Notes: a model not told the origin generated them from the letters alone. 64,000 nt of DNA from Asanoa sp. WMMD1127 (GCF_029626225.1 NZ_JARUBP010000001.1:1612001-1676000), one strand, 5' to 3'. Positions 26,474 to 35,217 are shown, counted from the first letter of the stretch. Made by a program: numbers and translations.

Positions 26474-27293
26474 GTGCGCGGATCGCCTCGTAGGGGCCCG
26501 GACCCGTCTCGTCGTTGCACAGTGCGGCCGCGACGCGCCCGTCCGGCAGCCAGGCGAGCACCGAACGGAAGCCGGGGTTGTCGCCCGTGTGCAGCGCCCA
26601 ACGGTCACCCAGATAGAGGCCGTAGCCGTAGTCGGTGACGATGTCGTCGTGCTCCGGCAGCTTCGCCCGTGGTTGCCGCATCCGCGCGAGGATGTCGCGG
26701 TCGAGGCCCAGCGCGAAGCGGGTGAGGTCGCCGACCGTCGACCAGACGTCGCCGGTGCCCGCCTGCGCGGAGAGATCCCACTCCCGCACCGGCTTCCCGT
26801 CGCGGTGGCCGTCGGCGACGCGCTCCGTCGGGCGGACGCCGGCCACGGTGTCGCGCAGGCCGAGCGGCTCGAGCAGCAGATCGCCGAGCACCTGGGCGTA
26901 CGGCTTCCCGGCCGCCCGCTCGATCAGCTCGCCCAGGAGGATGTAGCCGGGGCTGCTGTAGCGCCACCGCGCGCCCGGCTCGGTCAGCAGCGACGACTGC
27001 CGGATGAGGTCGCGGCTGATCCGGCCCGTCGCCAGGTCGATGCCGGCCATTTCCGCCCAGTGGCCCAGGCCCGAGGTGTGGCACAGCAGGTGGTGCACGG
27101 TCACGCCGGGCCACGGCGGCACCTCGTCGTCGAGCCGGAGCGCGCCGCGGTCGACCAGCATCAGCGCGACGGCCGCGGCGAAGGTCTTGCTCACCGAGGC
27201 GATCTGGAACCTGGTGCTCGGGTCGCCGCGCCCACCGGACCGCTCGGGTTCGCCGGTGGGCGCGACGACAAGGCCAACGCCGCTGAAGTCCAT
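26466..27293 (-). CDS. Class-C beta-lactamase-like serine hydrolase
   Basis: 275-aa beta-lactamase-superfamily protein, with nucleophile motif S33-V-S-K36, HTSGLGHW, and an HTGDNPG motif at the KTG position. The middle motif reads Y-S-S rather than the usual Y-x-N, so the substrate may differ from peptidoglycan or beta-lactams. No signal peptide is visible and the protein is shorter than typical class-C enzymes (~350 aa), the missing part being N-terminal. Probably an esterase or peptidase rather than an antibiotic-resistance enzyme. Confidence 0.8.
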   Translation of the reverse strand: MDFSGVGLVVAPTGEPERSGGRGDPSTRFQIASVSKTFAAAVALMLVDRGALRLDDEVPPWPGVTVHHLLCHTSGLGHWAEMAGIDLATGRISRDLIRQSSLLTEPGARWRYSSPGYILLGELIERAAGKPYAQVLGDLLLEPLGLRDTVAGVRPTERVADGHRDGKPVREWDLSAQAGTGDVWSTVGDLTRFALGLDRDILARMRQPRAKLPEHDDIVTDYGYGLYLGDRWALHTGDNPGFRSVLAWLPDGRVAAALCNDETGPGPYEAIRALT

Positions 27294-27302
27294 CCCCGCA
27301 GA

Positions 27303-28619
27303 CTAGAAGTCGTTCACGTTCACCGTGATCCGGTGATCGGACGACGGCCAGTTGGGCACGTTGATCAGCTCGTGGCCGCCGCCGCGTTGGCCGACCACGA
27401 TGGAGACCAGGCCGAGGTGGGCCGGCGCGGCCGGGATGAAGACGTCCATGCCGGTGATGAAGGTCTGCGCGTAGAACGCCGGCAGGGGTGCGGTCAGGTC
27501 GGTGCGGCGGTCGCGGCCGGCGTCGAAGGCGAAGATCCCGATGACCCGCTTGGCCCGGGGCGCGTTGGCGGCGTTGAGGATGTCGCGGCCGTTGACCCAC
27601 AGGTGGTCGCCGGCGGCGCCCTGGTCGCCCCACCACTCCTTCTGCCGCTGCACCGTCAGCGCGGTGTGCCGGTCGCCGGCCTCCACCAGGGCGCCGAGGC
27701 CCTCGCCGGGTCGGCTGGTGAGCAGGCGGACGAACGCGTCGTCGCGGAGGAACGGTTGGAAGTAGAAGTGGTGCGTGGCGGCGCCGGGGCGGACGACCGC
27801 GAGCTCGTAGCGGGCCAAGCTCCGCACGGTGACGGGGCCGAACGCACCATCGCCGGTCAGCGGCGCGCGGTGCACGGGTCGGGAGGTGAGCCGGCGGCCG
27901 GTCAGGGAGCTCACCGGGTAGACCTCGAGCGTCGCGTCGGTGACGCCGGCGTTGCTGGGGAACAGCACCGCGCGGCCGGAGATCTGGGCCGTGCCGTGCC
28001 GGTCCGGCACGATCCGGGTCGTGCGCGGCGCCGTGCCGCGGAAGAACCGGAACATCTCCTCAAAGCTGGGTTCCGACGAGACCGTCTGGGTGTGCGACTG
28101 GTCCGGGAAGTAGACGTTGGTGGCGCCGGCGATCGCCCGGGTCTGGTCGCCCTCGCCCCAGATCGCCAGCGTCGGCACCCCGCCCGGCGGCGCGACGGCG
28201 GTGCGGCCGTCGAGGTTGACGTAGTGCGCGACCCTGGCGGCCCGCGCGGGGTCGCTGAGGTAGCTCTGCACGACGAAGGTGCCGAGCGAGTGGGCGACGA
28301 GGTCGACGCGGTCGGCGCCGGTGCGGGCCAGCAGGCGCTCGATCCGCGCGTCGAGCCCGGCGAAGATGGCCGGCAGGATCGTGGCGACGTTGGGCGAGTC
28401 GTACTCGTGTGCCTCGATCACGTCGATCGGATAGCCGTTGCTGGTCAGCCGCCGGGTCTGCGAGTCGAACTGCGAGGCGGAGCCGGCGCTGCCGTGCACG
28501 AAGATGATCGGCCGGAGCTCGGCGGCCGGGGTCCGGTCGGCCGCGACGGCGGGCGTCGCGGTGGCGGTCAGGGCGGCCGCGATGGCCAGGGAGAGCAGAC
28601 CTCGGCGATGGATACGCAC
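27303..28619 (-). CDS. Secreted alpha/beta-hydrolase lipase
   Basis: 438-aa secreted lipase-like protein. The signal peptide ends ATPAVAA. The alpha/beta-hydrolase core has the oxyanion FVHGSAGSASQF, nucleophile elbow VAHSLG and acid region WGEGDQT; a C-terminal ~200-aa extension is rich in beta strands. The GTG start at 28617-28619 has GGAGGT 6 bp upstream. A 27-bp AT-rich inverted repeat spans the region just before the RBS. It probably hydrolyses extracellular esters or lipids. Confidence 0.85.
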   Translation of the reverse strand: MRIHRRGLLSLAIAAALTATATPAVAADRTPAAELRPIIFVHGSAGSASQFDSQTRRLTSNGYPIDVIEAHEYDSPNVATILPAIFAGLDARIERLLARTGADRVDLVAHSLGTFVVQSYLSDPARAARVAHYVNLDGRTAVAPPGGVPTLAIWGEGDQTRAIAGATNVYFPDQSHTQTVSSEPSFEEMFRFFRGTAPRTTRIVPDRHGTAQISGRAVLFPSNAGVTDATLEVYPVSSLTGRRLTSRPVHRAPLTGDGAFGPVTVRSLARYELAVVRPGAATHHFYFQPFLRDDAFVRLLTSRPGEGLGALVEAGDRHTALTVQRQKEWWGDQGAAGDHLWVNGRDILNAANAPRAKRVIGIFAFDAGRDRRTDLTAPLPAFYAQTFITGMDVFIPAAPAHLGLVSIVVGQRGGGHELINVPNWPSSDHRITVNVNDF

Positions 28620-28631
28620 GGGCACCTCCAA

Positions 28632-28658
28632 GATATTTGCATTGGGAGCGCAAATATC
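28632..28658. promoter_or_regulatory. Inverted repeat in the lipase leader
   Basis: GATATTTGC (28632-28640) and GCAAATATC (28650-28658) are perfect 9-bp arms around a 9-bp spacer, AT-rich in otherwise GC-rich DNA and 13 bp before the lipase start codon. The form suggests a dimeric repressor site, with an RNA hairpin as the alternative; no cognate regulator is adjacent. Confidence 0.6.
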
Positions 28659-28699
28659 GTCGCAGCCCGATGGCCGCTGGTCTACTCCCCTGGACCTCT

Positions 28700-29707
28700 T
28701 TACGCGTAACCCCAGGTCAATGCGTGCATCGGAGTGATCGACGCGAACCCGAGGTCGGTGAACCCGTGCCGAGTAAGCAGCTCGTCGTACACCCGGCGGG
28801 GCAGCAGTTGGTCGTCGATCTGGGCCTCGAAGATCTGGATGCCCGACATGACCCGGCCGGGCGCGGTGCGCAGCCCGTCGTCGTCGTCGGCGAACGGGAA
28901 GTCCGAGATCACGAACACCCCACCAGGCTTCAGGGCCGCCTTGACGTTGCGCGCCACCGCGTCGATGTCGCGGCACTCGTGCATGGAGATGTTGTTGATC
29001 ACCACGTCGTAGGGCTCGGTGACCGTCAGCTTCTCCAGTGGACTGTCCCAGACCTTGACCCGGTCCTTGAGCCCGGCCGCGGCCAGCGTGTCACAGGCGA
29101 CGTCGACCGAGTGCGCGTCGCCGTCCACACCGGACACGTCGGCATTGGGGTACGCCTGGGCCAGCATGACCAGCCCGTGCCCCGACCCGCAGGCGGTGTC
29201 GAGGACGCGGCAACCCCGGTCGAGTTTGTCTGCCAGGCCGGGGATGCGGGCGAGCCCGTCCGGCACGAGCCGGCGATAGAACGGGCGGCCGGTGCCACCC
29301 ACGGCGGCGATGAACTCGGGCGAGCAGCCGTCCCACCACAGCCGCTCACCGGAGGCCAGGCTAGCCTCGAACCGGTCGAAGATCTCGGGCTGTTCGAGCA
29401 CCTTGAAGACGCCACCGACGTACGCCGGGGAGGTGTCGTCGAGGAGCACGGTCTTGAGGTTCGGGGCGAGCGCGTAGACGTCGCCGTCGCGGTCACAGAC
29501 GCCGGCGCCGTAGGCGGCCCGACACCAGGCGAACGTGTAGAAGGGGTCGAGGTTGGTTCGCTGGGCCAGTTGGTCGGGCGTTGCGGGCCCACCGTCGGCG
29601 AGCGCGGCCACCAGCCCGGTGCGCAGCCCGGTCGCGACGGTGCGGTGGCCGACGTACCCGGCCAGCAGACCCAACATGGTGCCCACGGATTCCTTGATGT
29701 CAGTCAT
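28700..29707 (-). CDS. SAM-dependent methyltransferase with N-terminal winged helix
   Basis: 335-aa class-I methyltransferase: an N-terminal helical/winged-helix region (ATPDQLAQRTNLDP) like small-molecule O/C-methyltransferases, then motif I VLDTACGSGHG and the acidic motif GVDGDAHSV. Substrate unknown. It is divergent from an HxlR-type regulator, which probably controls it, with 99 bp between. Confidence 0.85.
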   Translation of the reverse strand: MTDIKESVGTMLGLLAGYVGHRTVATGLRTGLVAALADGGPATPDQLAQRTNLDPFYTFAWCRAAYGAGVCDRDGDVYALAPNLKTVLLDDTSPAYVGGVFKVLEQPEIFDRFEASLASGERLWWDGCSPEFIAAVGGTGRPFYRRLVPDGLARIPGLADKLDRGCRVLDTACGSGHGLVMLAQAYPNADVSGVDGDAHSVDVACDTLAAAGLKDRVKVWDSPLEKLTVTEPYDVVINNISMHECRDIDAVARNVKAALKPGGVFVISDFPFADDDDGLRTAPGRVMSGIQIFEAQIDDQLLPRRVYDELLTRHGFTDLGFASITPMHALTWGYA

Positions 29708-29763
29708 GAGGTCGATGCTCGGCCCCGGCGGTGGTCGTCCGTCAGTTCACGAAGTGAAGCCGA

Positions 29764-29784
29764 CCAGTTCTAGTTCTGTACTGG
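29764..29784. promoter_or_regulatory. Possible HxlR-regulator site
   Basis: CCAGT (29764-29768) and ACTGG (29780-29784) flank 11 bp that contain the direct repeat AGTTCTAGTTCT. The element lies in the divergent methyltransferase/HxlR promoter region, 22 bp before the regulator start. The arms are short, so support is modest. Confidence 0.4.
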
Positions 29785-29806
29785 CCTTCTCTCCTACCTT
29801 CGGTGA

Positions 29807-30535
29807 ATGGGCACCTACTACCAGTTCTGCCCGGTCTCCAAGGCGCTGGAGGTCCTGGACGAGCGCTGGACGCTGCTGATCGTCCGCGAGCTCCTGATGG
29901 GCAGCCGCCACTTCAACGACATCCGCCGCGGCGTCCCCCGCATGTCGCCGGCCCTGCTGGTCAAACGCCTGCAGCGGCTGGAACGGGTGGGGGTGGTCGA
30001 GCGTTACCCGGACGGCAACAAGGTCATCTACCGCCTGACCCCAGCGGGCAAGGACCTGCAGACCATCGTGGACGGCCTGGGCGACTGGTCGATGCGCTGG
30101 CTACCGGAACTGGGCGACGAGGACCTGGACCCGCACCTGCTGTTCTGGGACATGCGCCGCCAGGTCTCCCGCGCCGACCTGCCCCCGGGCCGCACGGTGG
30201 TGCACGTGTTACTGGGCGACGTGGACCCGAAGACGCAGCGCTGGTGGCTGATCCTGGCGGCCGACGACGCGGACGTCTGCGACTTCGACCCTGGCCTCCC
30301 GGTGACGGTAACCGTCGAGACAACGCTGCGCTGCATGACGCATCTGTGGCGCGGGGAGGTGAGCTGGCGCGAGGCGGTGCGGGCGGGCGAGTTGACGGCG
30401 ACGGGGTCACGGGCGGCCACGCGCGCGATTCCGCGCTGGCTCAACGTCCGCGCTACGCCGTCCGACCCCCGCCCGACGTTCAGCGTCGTCGGCCGCCTGG
30501 CCGCCGACCTCCACCCGGACGCTGTACGCGCCTAG
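29807..30535 (+). CDS. HxlR-family regulator with C-terminal SCP2-like domain
   Basis: 242-aa protein. Residues 1-105 form an HxlR winged helix (YYQFCPVSKALEVLDERWTLLIVREL, FNDIRRGVPRMSPALLVKRL, VIYRLTPAGKDL). The rest resembles the SCP2-like effector domain often fused to this group. It is divergent from the methyltransferase. HxlR proteins respond to small reactive or redox ligands; a Cys is present near the start (C9) and could be a sensor, which is an inference. Confidence 0.82.
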   Translation: MGTYYQFCPVSKALEVLDERWTLLIVRELLMGSRHFNDIRRGVPRMSPALLVKRLQRLERVGVVERYPDGNKVIYRLTPAGKDLQTIVDGLGDWSMRWLPELGDEDLDPHLLFWDMRRQVSRADLPPGRTVVHVLLGDVDPKTQRWWLILAADDADVCDFDPGLPVTVTVETTLRCMTHLWRGEVSWREAVRAGELTATGSRAATRAIPRWLNVRATPSDPRPTFSVVGRLAADLHPDAVRA

Positions 30536-30561
30536 CGAAGTCGACTTCGGACAGCAGGCGA

Positions 30562-30804
30562 TTAACCGAGTTCCCCGATGTCGATCCCAAGAGCTTCAGC
30601 GAGGGCCAACATCGTGAAGAACCCAGGTTCTACCACGCGACCAGACTCGATCTTCCTCACAGTCGACACCGCGACCTGCGCGCGACCCGCGAGCTGTTCC
30701 TGCGTCAGCCCACGCCGGCTGCGCACAGCGCGTAGCCGGCTAGCGAGCAGTGCCGCCTGCTCGCGGAACCGGCTTTCGTCACGTCGGGTGCGCCCTGCTG
30801 GCAC
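30562..30804 (-). CDS. XRE-family HTH regulator of the TcmP island
   Basis: 80-aa Cro/CI-type DNA-binding protein: LASRLRAVRSRRGLTQEQLAG and VAVSTVRKIESGRV are the HTH core. I start it at the GTG at 30802-30804, because an upstream ATG at 30865-30867 would translate straight through an AT-rich 26-bp palindrome. A TTGACC -35-like element inside that palindrome and a TAGCAT -10-like element 16 bp on would give an almost leaderless GTG transcript. Being divergent from the three-Cys-motif gene, it probably represses itself and that gene. Confidence 0.75.
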   Translation of the reverse strand: MPAGRTRRDESRFREQAALLASRLRAVRSRRGLTQEQLAGRAQVAVSTVRKIESGRVVEPGFFTMLALAEALGIDIGELG

Positions 30805-30820
30805 GACCTGGATGCTAGTG

Positions 30821-30846
30821 ATAAATTTTGACCGGTCAAAATTTAT
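30821..30846. promoter_or_regulatory. 26-bp perfect palindrome, XRE operator
   Basis: A perfect palindrome centred on ACCGGT with arms TTTTGACC/GGTCAAAA extended by ATAAA/TTTAT. It is 69% AT, in sharp contrast with the surrounding DNA. It lies between the divergent xre gene and the three-Cys-motif gene, and holds TTGACC hexamers in both directions. Very likely the operator of the XRE protein. Confidence 0.85.
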
Positions 30847-30894
30847 ACTTTCGGGCAGCGCGACCATGTTGAGGGCTGGCGGAGGTGAGGTCGG

Positions 30895-31650
30895 GTGGCT
30901 ACCCGGACCGCGATTGAGTGGACAGAGGTCACCTGGAATCCCAGCACCGGATGCGACCGGATTTCGGCGGGCTGTGACAACTGTTATGCGCTAACTCTGG
31001 CCAAGAGGCTCAAGGCGATGGGCGCTGCCAAGTACCAGAACGACGGCGACCCTCGGACGTCTGGCCCGGGCTTCCAGCTGACGGTTCATCCGTCCGCGCT
31101 GCGCCAGCCTTACAACTGGACGACACCTAGTACCGTCTTCGTCAACTCGATGAGCGACCTATTCCACGCCCGTGTCCCGACAGACTTCGTACGCGATGTG
31201 TTCGCGGTCATCGCGGATACTCCGCAGCACACCTATCAGATTCTGACGAAACGGTCGAGTCGCCTCCGCAAGATCGCCGATCGGCTCGACTGGCCCCGCA
31301 ACCTTTGGATGGGCGTGTCCGTCGAGGACTCGGCCTCGCTCCAGCGCGTTGAAGATCTTCGCGCGGTTCCAGCGGCGGTACGATTCTTGTCTTGCGAACC
31401 GCTCCTTGGACCGCTCAACGAGGTCGACCTGGAGGGCATCGGCTGGGTCATAGCCGGCGGTGAATCCGGCCCACGCTTCCGACCCGTAGCGCCAGAATGG
31501 GTCGCCGGATTACGCGAGCGTTGCCTAGCCGCCGAAGTTCCCTTCTTCTTCAAGCAGTGGGGCGGCCGAACGCCGAAACAAGGTGGCCGACTCCTCGACG
31601 GACGCACCTGGGACCAGATGCCCTCCCACACGCCTGCAGCTACGGCGTGA
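30895..31650 (+). CDS. Three-Cys-motif protein (phage Gp37/Gp68, DUF5131 family)
   Basis: 251-aa protein of the Gp37/Gp68 family. The cysteine motif is C20-x6-C27-x2-C30 (TGCDRISAGCDNCYA), suited to an Fe-S cluster as in radical-SAM-like folds. Conserved family blocks are visible: WNPSTGC, VNSMSDLFH, TYQILTKR, WMGVSVED, GGESGPRFRP and FFFKQWGG. The GTG start has GGAGGTGA upstream. The gene is convergent with tcmP and overlaps it by 11 bp. This pair recurs on mobile elements and bacterial genomes; its biochemical role is not known to me. Confidence 0.88.
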   Translation: MATRTAIEWTEVTWNPSTGCDRISAGCDNCYALTLAKRLKAMGAAKYQNDGDPRTSGPGFQLTVHPSALRQPYNWTTPSTVFVNSMSDLFHARVPTDFVRDVFAVIADTPQHTYQILTKRSSRLRKIADRLDWPRNLWMGVSVEDSASLQRVEDLRAVPAAVRFLSCEPLLGPLNEVDLEGIGWVIAGGESGPRFRPVAPEWVAGLRERCLAAEVPFFFKQWGGRTPKQGGRLLDGRTWDQMPSHTPAATA

Positions 31651-32812
31651 ACGATCTCGGAGCTGCCACGATGAAGTCCCGCAGCTGCTGAGCTTTGCCG
31701 ACGACCTCAAGCTCACCGGCCCGCTCCAACGTTCGCAACGCCTTGCGCACAGTGGACTCGGACGCCACACCGTAGCGGTCTCCGTAAACCGCCCACACAT
31801 GATCGACGAGCCGTATAGGCCCTACGCTAACGAGCATGGCGCGGAGATTACGAACCACAGCCTGCTCCGCTGCCCGCTGCTCCGACTCGATCTGTTGATC
31901 AACCGTGTCGGCGAACGAGAACAACGCGTCGACGTCGTCATCCGCGGCTGGGCCTAATGCCCGCATCCATTGCTGTCGGGCTCGGGCGACAGCGTCGGCG
32001 AAGACCCAGACTCCATGCGTTCGTCGACTCAGGAAAACCAAGTGGTACACCGGTTGGTGATGCGCACGTCTGCGAACCGGCACAGTCACCACATGCATGC
32101 CGCTGGCGGCTCCGAGCCGGTTCGCATATTCCGCTACCACCCGAAACGCGGCGGTCTCAAAGTCGCCTGCTGGTGAAGATGCGTACGCATCGAGGGCGAC
32201 CTGTCGCCACCACGGCCCGCCGCATGTGCGGTCCATTACGGGGAGCGCGTCGTGGTCTTTCAGACCGGCCTTCAACGCGCCAGCGGCACGACGGGTGAGG
32301 TCGGCACTGAAGTTGAGAAGGGCCTCCGTCGCGGGCCAGCTCGCCTGTCGGTCGCTCGCCAACACCGCGGCAAGCTTGTTGTACGGAAGGTTGGCGCCGC
32401 ATGGATCTAGGAACAAGAAGAGGGGAACGGCTTGGGCCCGCTCAAGCACTGTCGGAAGATGCCGCAAAACCTCTCCGGGCAGCGCCTCGGCGCGCACACC
32501 GGCCGCGCGATACTCGCCTACCACCTCTGCAAGAAGAGCGAAATCGGACGGCTTCTTCTCGACCAGAATGGACTCTATGACGGCTCGCCGTGCGTTGGCA
32601 GACGCCTTCAGGATCAGCTCCGCTGAACCCGGACTGCCGTCGGGATAACGGCCTCGTCCGGCGAACCCGTCCAGGACTACTACGCGCCTGTTCGGTGCCC
32701 TGGAACCTGTCATCTCGGCGAACGGCATCACATATGTAGCGAGAATGGTGTGCTTGAAGATCGACTGAGCTCGGTGCTCATCGAGCAAGCCAGACGACGT
32801 GCCCTTCGCCAT
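31640..32812 (-). CDS. tcmP: Three-Cys-motif partner protein TcmP
   Basis: 390-aa protein of the TcmP family, the regular partner of three-Cys-motif proteins. Family blocks: MAKGTSSGLLDEHRAQSIFKH, VLDGFAGRGRYPDG (which resembles a methyltransferase motif I), FLDPCGANLPY, and a C-terminal winged-helix-like region (YGVASESTVRKALRTLERAGELE). The ATG at 32810-32812 has GGAGAAGGG upstream. The DGFAGRG and LDPCG motifs suggest a Rossmann methyltransferase-like fold, possibly acting on nucleic acid. Codon bias is weaker than in flanking genes, consistent with transfer. Confidence 0.85.
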   Translation of the reverse strand: MAKGTSSGLLDEHRAQSIFKHTILATYVMPFAEMTGSRAPNRRVVVLDGFAGRGRYPDGSPGSAELILKASANARRAVIESILVEKKPSDFALLAEVVGEYRAAGVRAEALPGEVLRHLPTVLERAQAVPLFLFLDPCGANLPYNKLAAVLASDRQASWPATEALLNFSADLTRRAAGALKAGLKDHDALPVMDRTCGGPWWRQVALDAYASSPAGDFETAAFRVVAEYANRLGAASGMHVVTVPVRRRAHHQPVYHLVFLSRRTHGVWVFADAVARARQQWMRALGPAADDDVDALFSFADTVDQQIESEQRAAEQAVVRNLRAMLVSVGPIRLVDHVWAVYGDRYGVASESTVRKALRTLERAGELEVVGKAQQLRDFIVAAPRSFTP

Positions 32813-32918
32813 CGCGCGCCCTTCTCCCCCGATGGCTCAGTGTAGTTCCTCGTGTTCGAACAGTCACCATCCATGCACTTGGTTGAAGAGTCAGGCCGAG
32901 CTCGAACCGGGACCACGA

Positions 32919-33446
32919 TCAGGCGCCGCGCAGTGTCGGCGGGACCGGGGCGTTCAGGTGGGCGAGGAGGGCGGCCAGCTTGTGGTCCAGTTCCAGCCCG
33001 ACCGCTGCTATGTCGTCGTGGCCTACTGCGCCGAATGACGCGAACGTGGCGCTCGGTTGGTCGATGATGAAATGCGTTTCGCCGGCTCGCGACGCGATCA
33101 TCGCGCGCAGTGGCGCATGCAGCATCGCCGCCTGGTCGTGGCGGTACATGCGTTCCGCCAGGACGTGGTTGCCCATCAGGTAGACCACGCAGTCGCCTGG
33201 GTCGTGGGCCAGGCGCATCAGCGGGCCGTCGTCGCTCGACCAGTAGCGGAGGAAGCCCCACGGGGCCGCCGCCTCCACCGCGGCCACGATCTCCGTCCAC
33301 GGCGCTTCCGCGGCGATCAGGGCGTTCAGCTCCGCGAAATCCACGGCCGGGACGGCCGACTCGTAGCGTTCGCGGAAGGACTCGAACGGCCCCGAAATCG
33401 GGATGCGCAGGCGGCGGGCCTCGTAGCGGAGCTCGGAAACCGACAC
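32919..33446 (-). CDS. DUF302-domain protein
   Basis: 175-aa cytoplasmic protein. The DUF302 region is recognisable from APWGFLRYW, CVVYLMGNHVLAERMYRHD and FIIDQPSATFASFG. Function unknown. The start is uncertain: the GTG at 33444-33446 fits family length, but the frame is open a further 30 bp. It lies 36 bp downstream of the response regulator on the same strand, so it is probably co-transcribed with the two-component pair. Confidence 0.72.
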   Translation of the reverse strand: MSVSELRYEARRLRIPISGPFESFRERYESAVPAVDFAELNALIAAEAPWTEIVAAVEAAAPWGFLRYWSSDDGPLMRLAHDPGDCVVYLMGNHVLAERMYRHDQAAMLHAPLRAMIASRAGETHFIIDQPSATFASFGAVGHDDIAAVGLELDHKLAALLAHLNAPVPPTLRGA

Positions 33447-33482
33447 CCGCCGGACGCTAACAGCGCCCGCCGCCAAGCCAAC

Positions 33483-34109
33483 CTAAGCAAGTCCCGCGCG
33501 TACGGCGTACAGCGCGGCCTGGGTGCGGTCCTGTACGCCGAGCTTGGCGAGGATCGCGCTCACGTGAGCCTTTACCGTCTTCTCCGCCAACCCCAGCGCC
33601 CGGGCGATCTCGCGGTTCGAGCGGCCCCGGCCGATCTCGGCCAGCACCTGTCGCTCCCGCGGCGTCAGTCGCGCCGGGTCCGCCGCCGACTCGCCCTCGC
33701 TCAGCAGCCGCGCCACCTCCGGGTGGAGAAGCATGTGTCCAAGGTGGACCGAGCGGATCGCGGCCGCCAGCGCGGGCGGGTCGACGTCCTTGTAGACGTA
33801 GCCCGCCGCTCCCGCGCGGACCGCCGGCAGGACCGCGGCCGGCTCGGTGAAGCTCGTGATCACCAGGACCCGGGACGGGATGCCGCGCGCACTCAGCTCC
33901 CGAAGCGCCGCGACGCCGTCCATGCCCGGCATCCGCAGGTCCAGCAGCACCACGTCGGGCAAGAGCTCCGCCGCCGCGGCGACCGCAGACGCGCCGTCGT
34001 CGGCCTCGCCGACCACCTCGAGATCATCTTGCACCGACAGGAACGCCCGTAGCCCCTGCCGCACCATGGCGTGGTCGTCGACGACGAGGACCCGGATCCG
34101 CTCAGCCAA
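33483..34109 (-). CDS. NarL/DevR-type response regulator
   Basis: 208-aa regulator with a receiver domain (VVDDHAMVRQGL, phospho-acceptor Asp in VVLLDLRMPG, Lys in YVYKDV) and a LuxR-type HTH (LTPRERQVLAEIGRGRSNREIARALGLAEKTVKAHV). I start it at the TTG at 34107-34109, which overlaps the 3' end of the kinase gene by 8 bp and implies translational coupling; the longer upstream frame lies inside the kinase gene. It is phosphorylated by the kinase encoded directly upstream. Confidence 0.88.
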   Translation of the reverse strand: MAERIRVLVVDDHAMVRQGLRAFLSVQDDLEVVGEADDGASAVAAAAELLPDVVLLDLRMPGMDGVAALRELSARGIPSRVLVITSFTEPAAVLPAVRAGAAGYVYKDVDPPALAAAIRSVHLGHMLLHPEVARLLSEGESAADPARLTPRERQVLAEIGRGRSNREIARALGLAEKTVKAHVSAILAKLGVQDRTQAALYAVRAGLA

Positions 34110-35217
34110 CGGGCACCTCCAGCCGCACCGTGGTCCCCTTGCCCGCATCGGAGACGACCCGCAACGCGCCGCCGACCGACGAGGCCCGGTCCCGCATCGA
34201 CGCGAGGCCCAGCGACGACTGGTCGGCCGGGCGGAGGCCGACGCCGTCGTCGCAGACTTCCACGACCAGGAAAGCGCCGTCGACGAACAACCTGACCTCG
34301 ACCGTACGCGCGTCCGCGTGCCGCAACGCGTTGTGCAGCGCCTCCTGCGCCACCCGGTACGCCGCGTCCTCCCGGTCCGGCGCCAGCCGCGGCACCGCCG
34401 AACGGACCCGCAACCGCACCCGCGCCGCGTGCACCCGGTCGAGCAGGCGCACCTGCTTGCGCAGCGCGGCGTCCAGGCCCTCCGCCGCCAGATCGGCCGG
34501 CCGCATTCCCACCACGATCGACCGCAGCTCGTCGGCGGCCTCCGCGGCCAAGGCGCGCACGGTCCGGAGCTGGGCCTCGGCGCCGTCCGGGTCGCGGGCC
34601 ACCAGCGCCGCCGCGGCGTCAGCGGTCAGGCGCAGCCCGAACAGCTTCTGCGCGACCGAGTCGTGCAGCTCGCGGGCGATCCGGTCGCGTTCCTCGAGGA
34701 CCGACAGTTCGCGGCTGCGCTCGTACAACCGGGCGTTGACGAGGGCGATCGCCGCGTGCCCGGCGAGGATCCGGAGCAGGTCCTCATCCTCCTGGCCGAA
34801 CTCGCCGTCGCGCTTGTTGGCCAGGTAGAGCGCGCCCAGGATCTCCTCGCCGTGCACGATCGGCATGCCGAGGAAGTCGCGGAGCTCGGGGTGGTGCTTG
34901 GGCCAGTACTCGAACCGCGGGTGGGCGCGGATGTCCGACAGCCGCAGCGGCGCCGGGTCGCGCAACATGACGGCGAGCAGCCCGTGCTGCCGGGGCAGCG
35001 GGCCGATCAGCCGCCACTGGGCGTCGCTGATCCCGTCGACCACGAACTCGGCGAACGAGCCGCTGTCGGCATCGGGCACACCGAGCGCGGCGTACCGCGC
35101 GTTCAGCAGCCGCCGGGCCGAGGAGACGATCGTCTGCAGCACCTCGTGCACCGATCGGCGCGCGGTGACGGCGAGTACGGCGGCGCTCAGCGCCCGCAGT
35201 TCTTCGCGCGCGTCCAC
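34102..35217 (-). CDS. GAF-domain histidine kinase (NarL/DevS class)
   Basis: 371-aa cytoplasmic sensor kinase: a GAF domain (~25-165), HisKA_3 dimerisation helix with the phospho-acceptor His in RIARELHDSVAQKL (~residue 184), and a C-terminal HATPase (AQEALHNALRHA, DDGVGL, GLASMRDRA). One GAF domain, no membrane segment and a NarL-type partner make it similar to DevS/NreB-like sensors. Start GTG at 35215-35217; the upstream frame would cross the promoter. Signal unknown; redox or ligand sensing through GAF is an inference. Confidence 0.87.
   Translation of the reverse strand: MDAREELRALSAAVLAVTARRSVHEVLQTIVSSARRLLNARYAALGVPDADSGSFAEFVVDGISDAQWRLIGPLPRQHGLLAVMLRDPAPLRLSDIRAHPRFEYWPKHHPELRDFLGMPIVHGEEILGALYLANKRDGEFGQEDEDLLRILAGHAAIALVNARLYERSRELSVLEERDRIARELHDSVAQKLFGLRLTADAAAALVARDPDGAEAQLRTVRALAAEAADELRSIVVGMRPADLAAEGLDAALRKQVRLLDRVHAARVRLRVRSAVPRLAPDREDAAYRVAQEALHNALRHADARTVEVRLFVDGAFLVVEVCDDGVGLRPADQSSLGLASMRDRASSVGGALRVVSDAGKGTTVRLEVPVG

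Noticed and set aside
32852-33038. Short plus-strand frames between tcmP and the DUF302 gene.
   Set aside because: No start signals; they run antisense into the DUF302 gene and have no coding character of their own.
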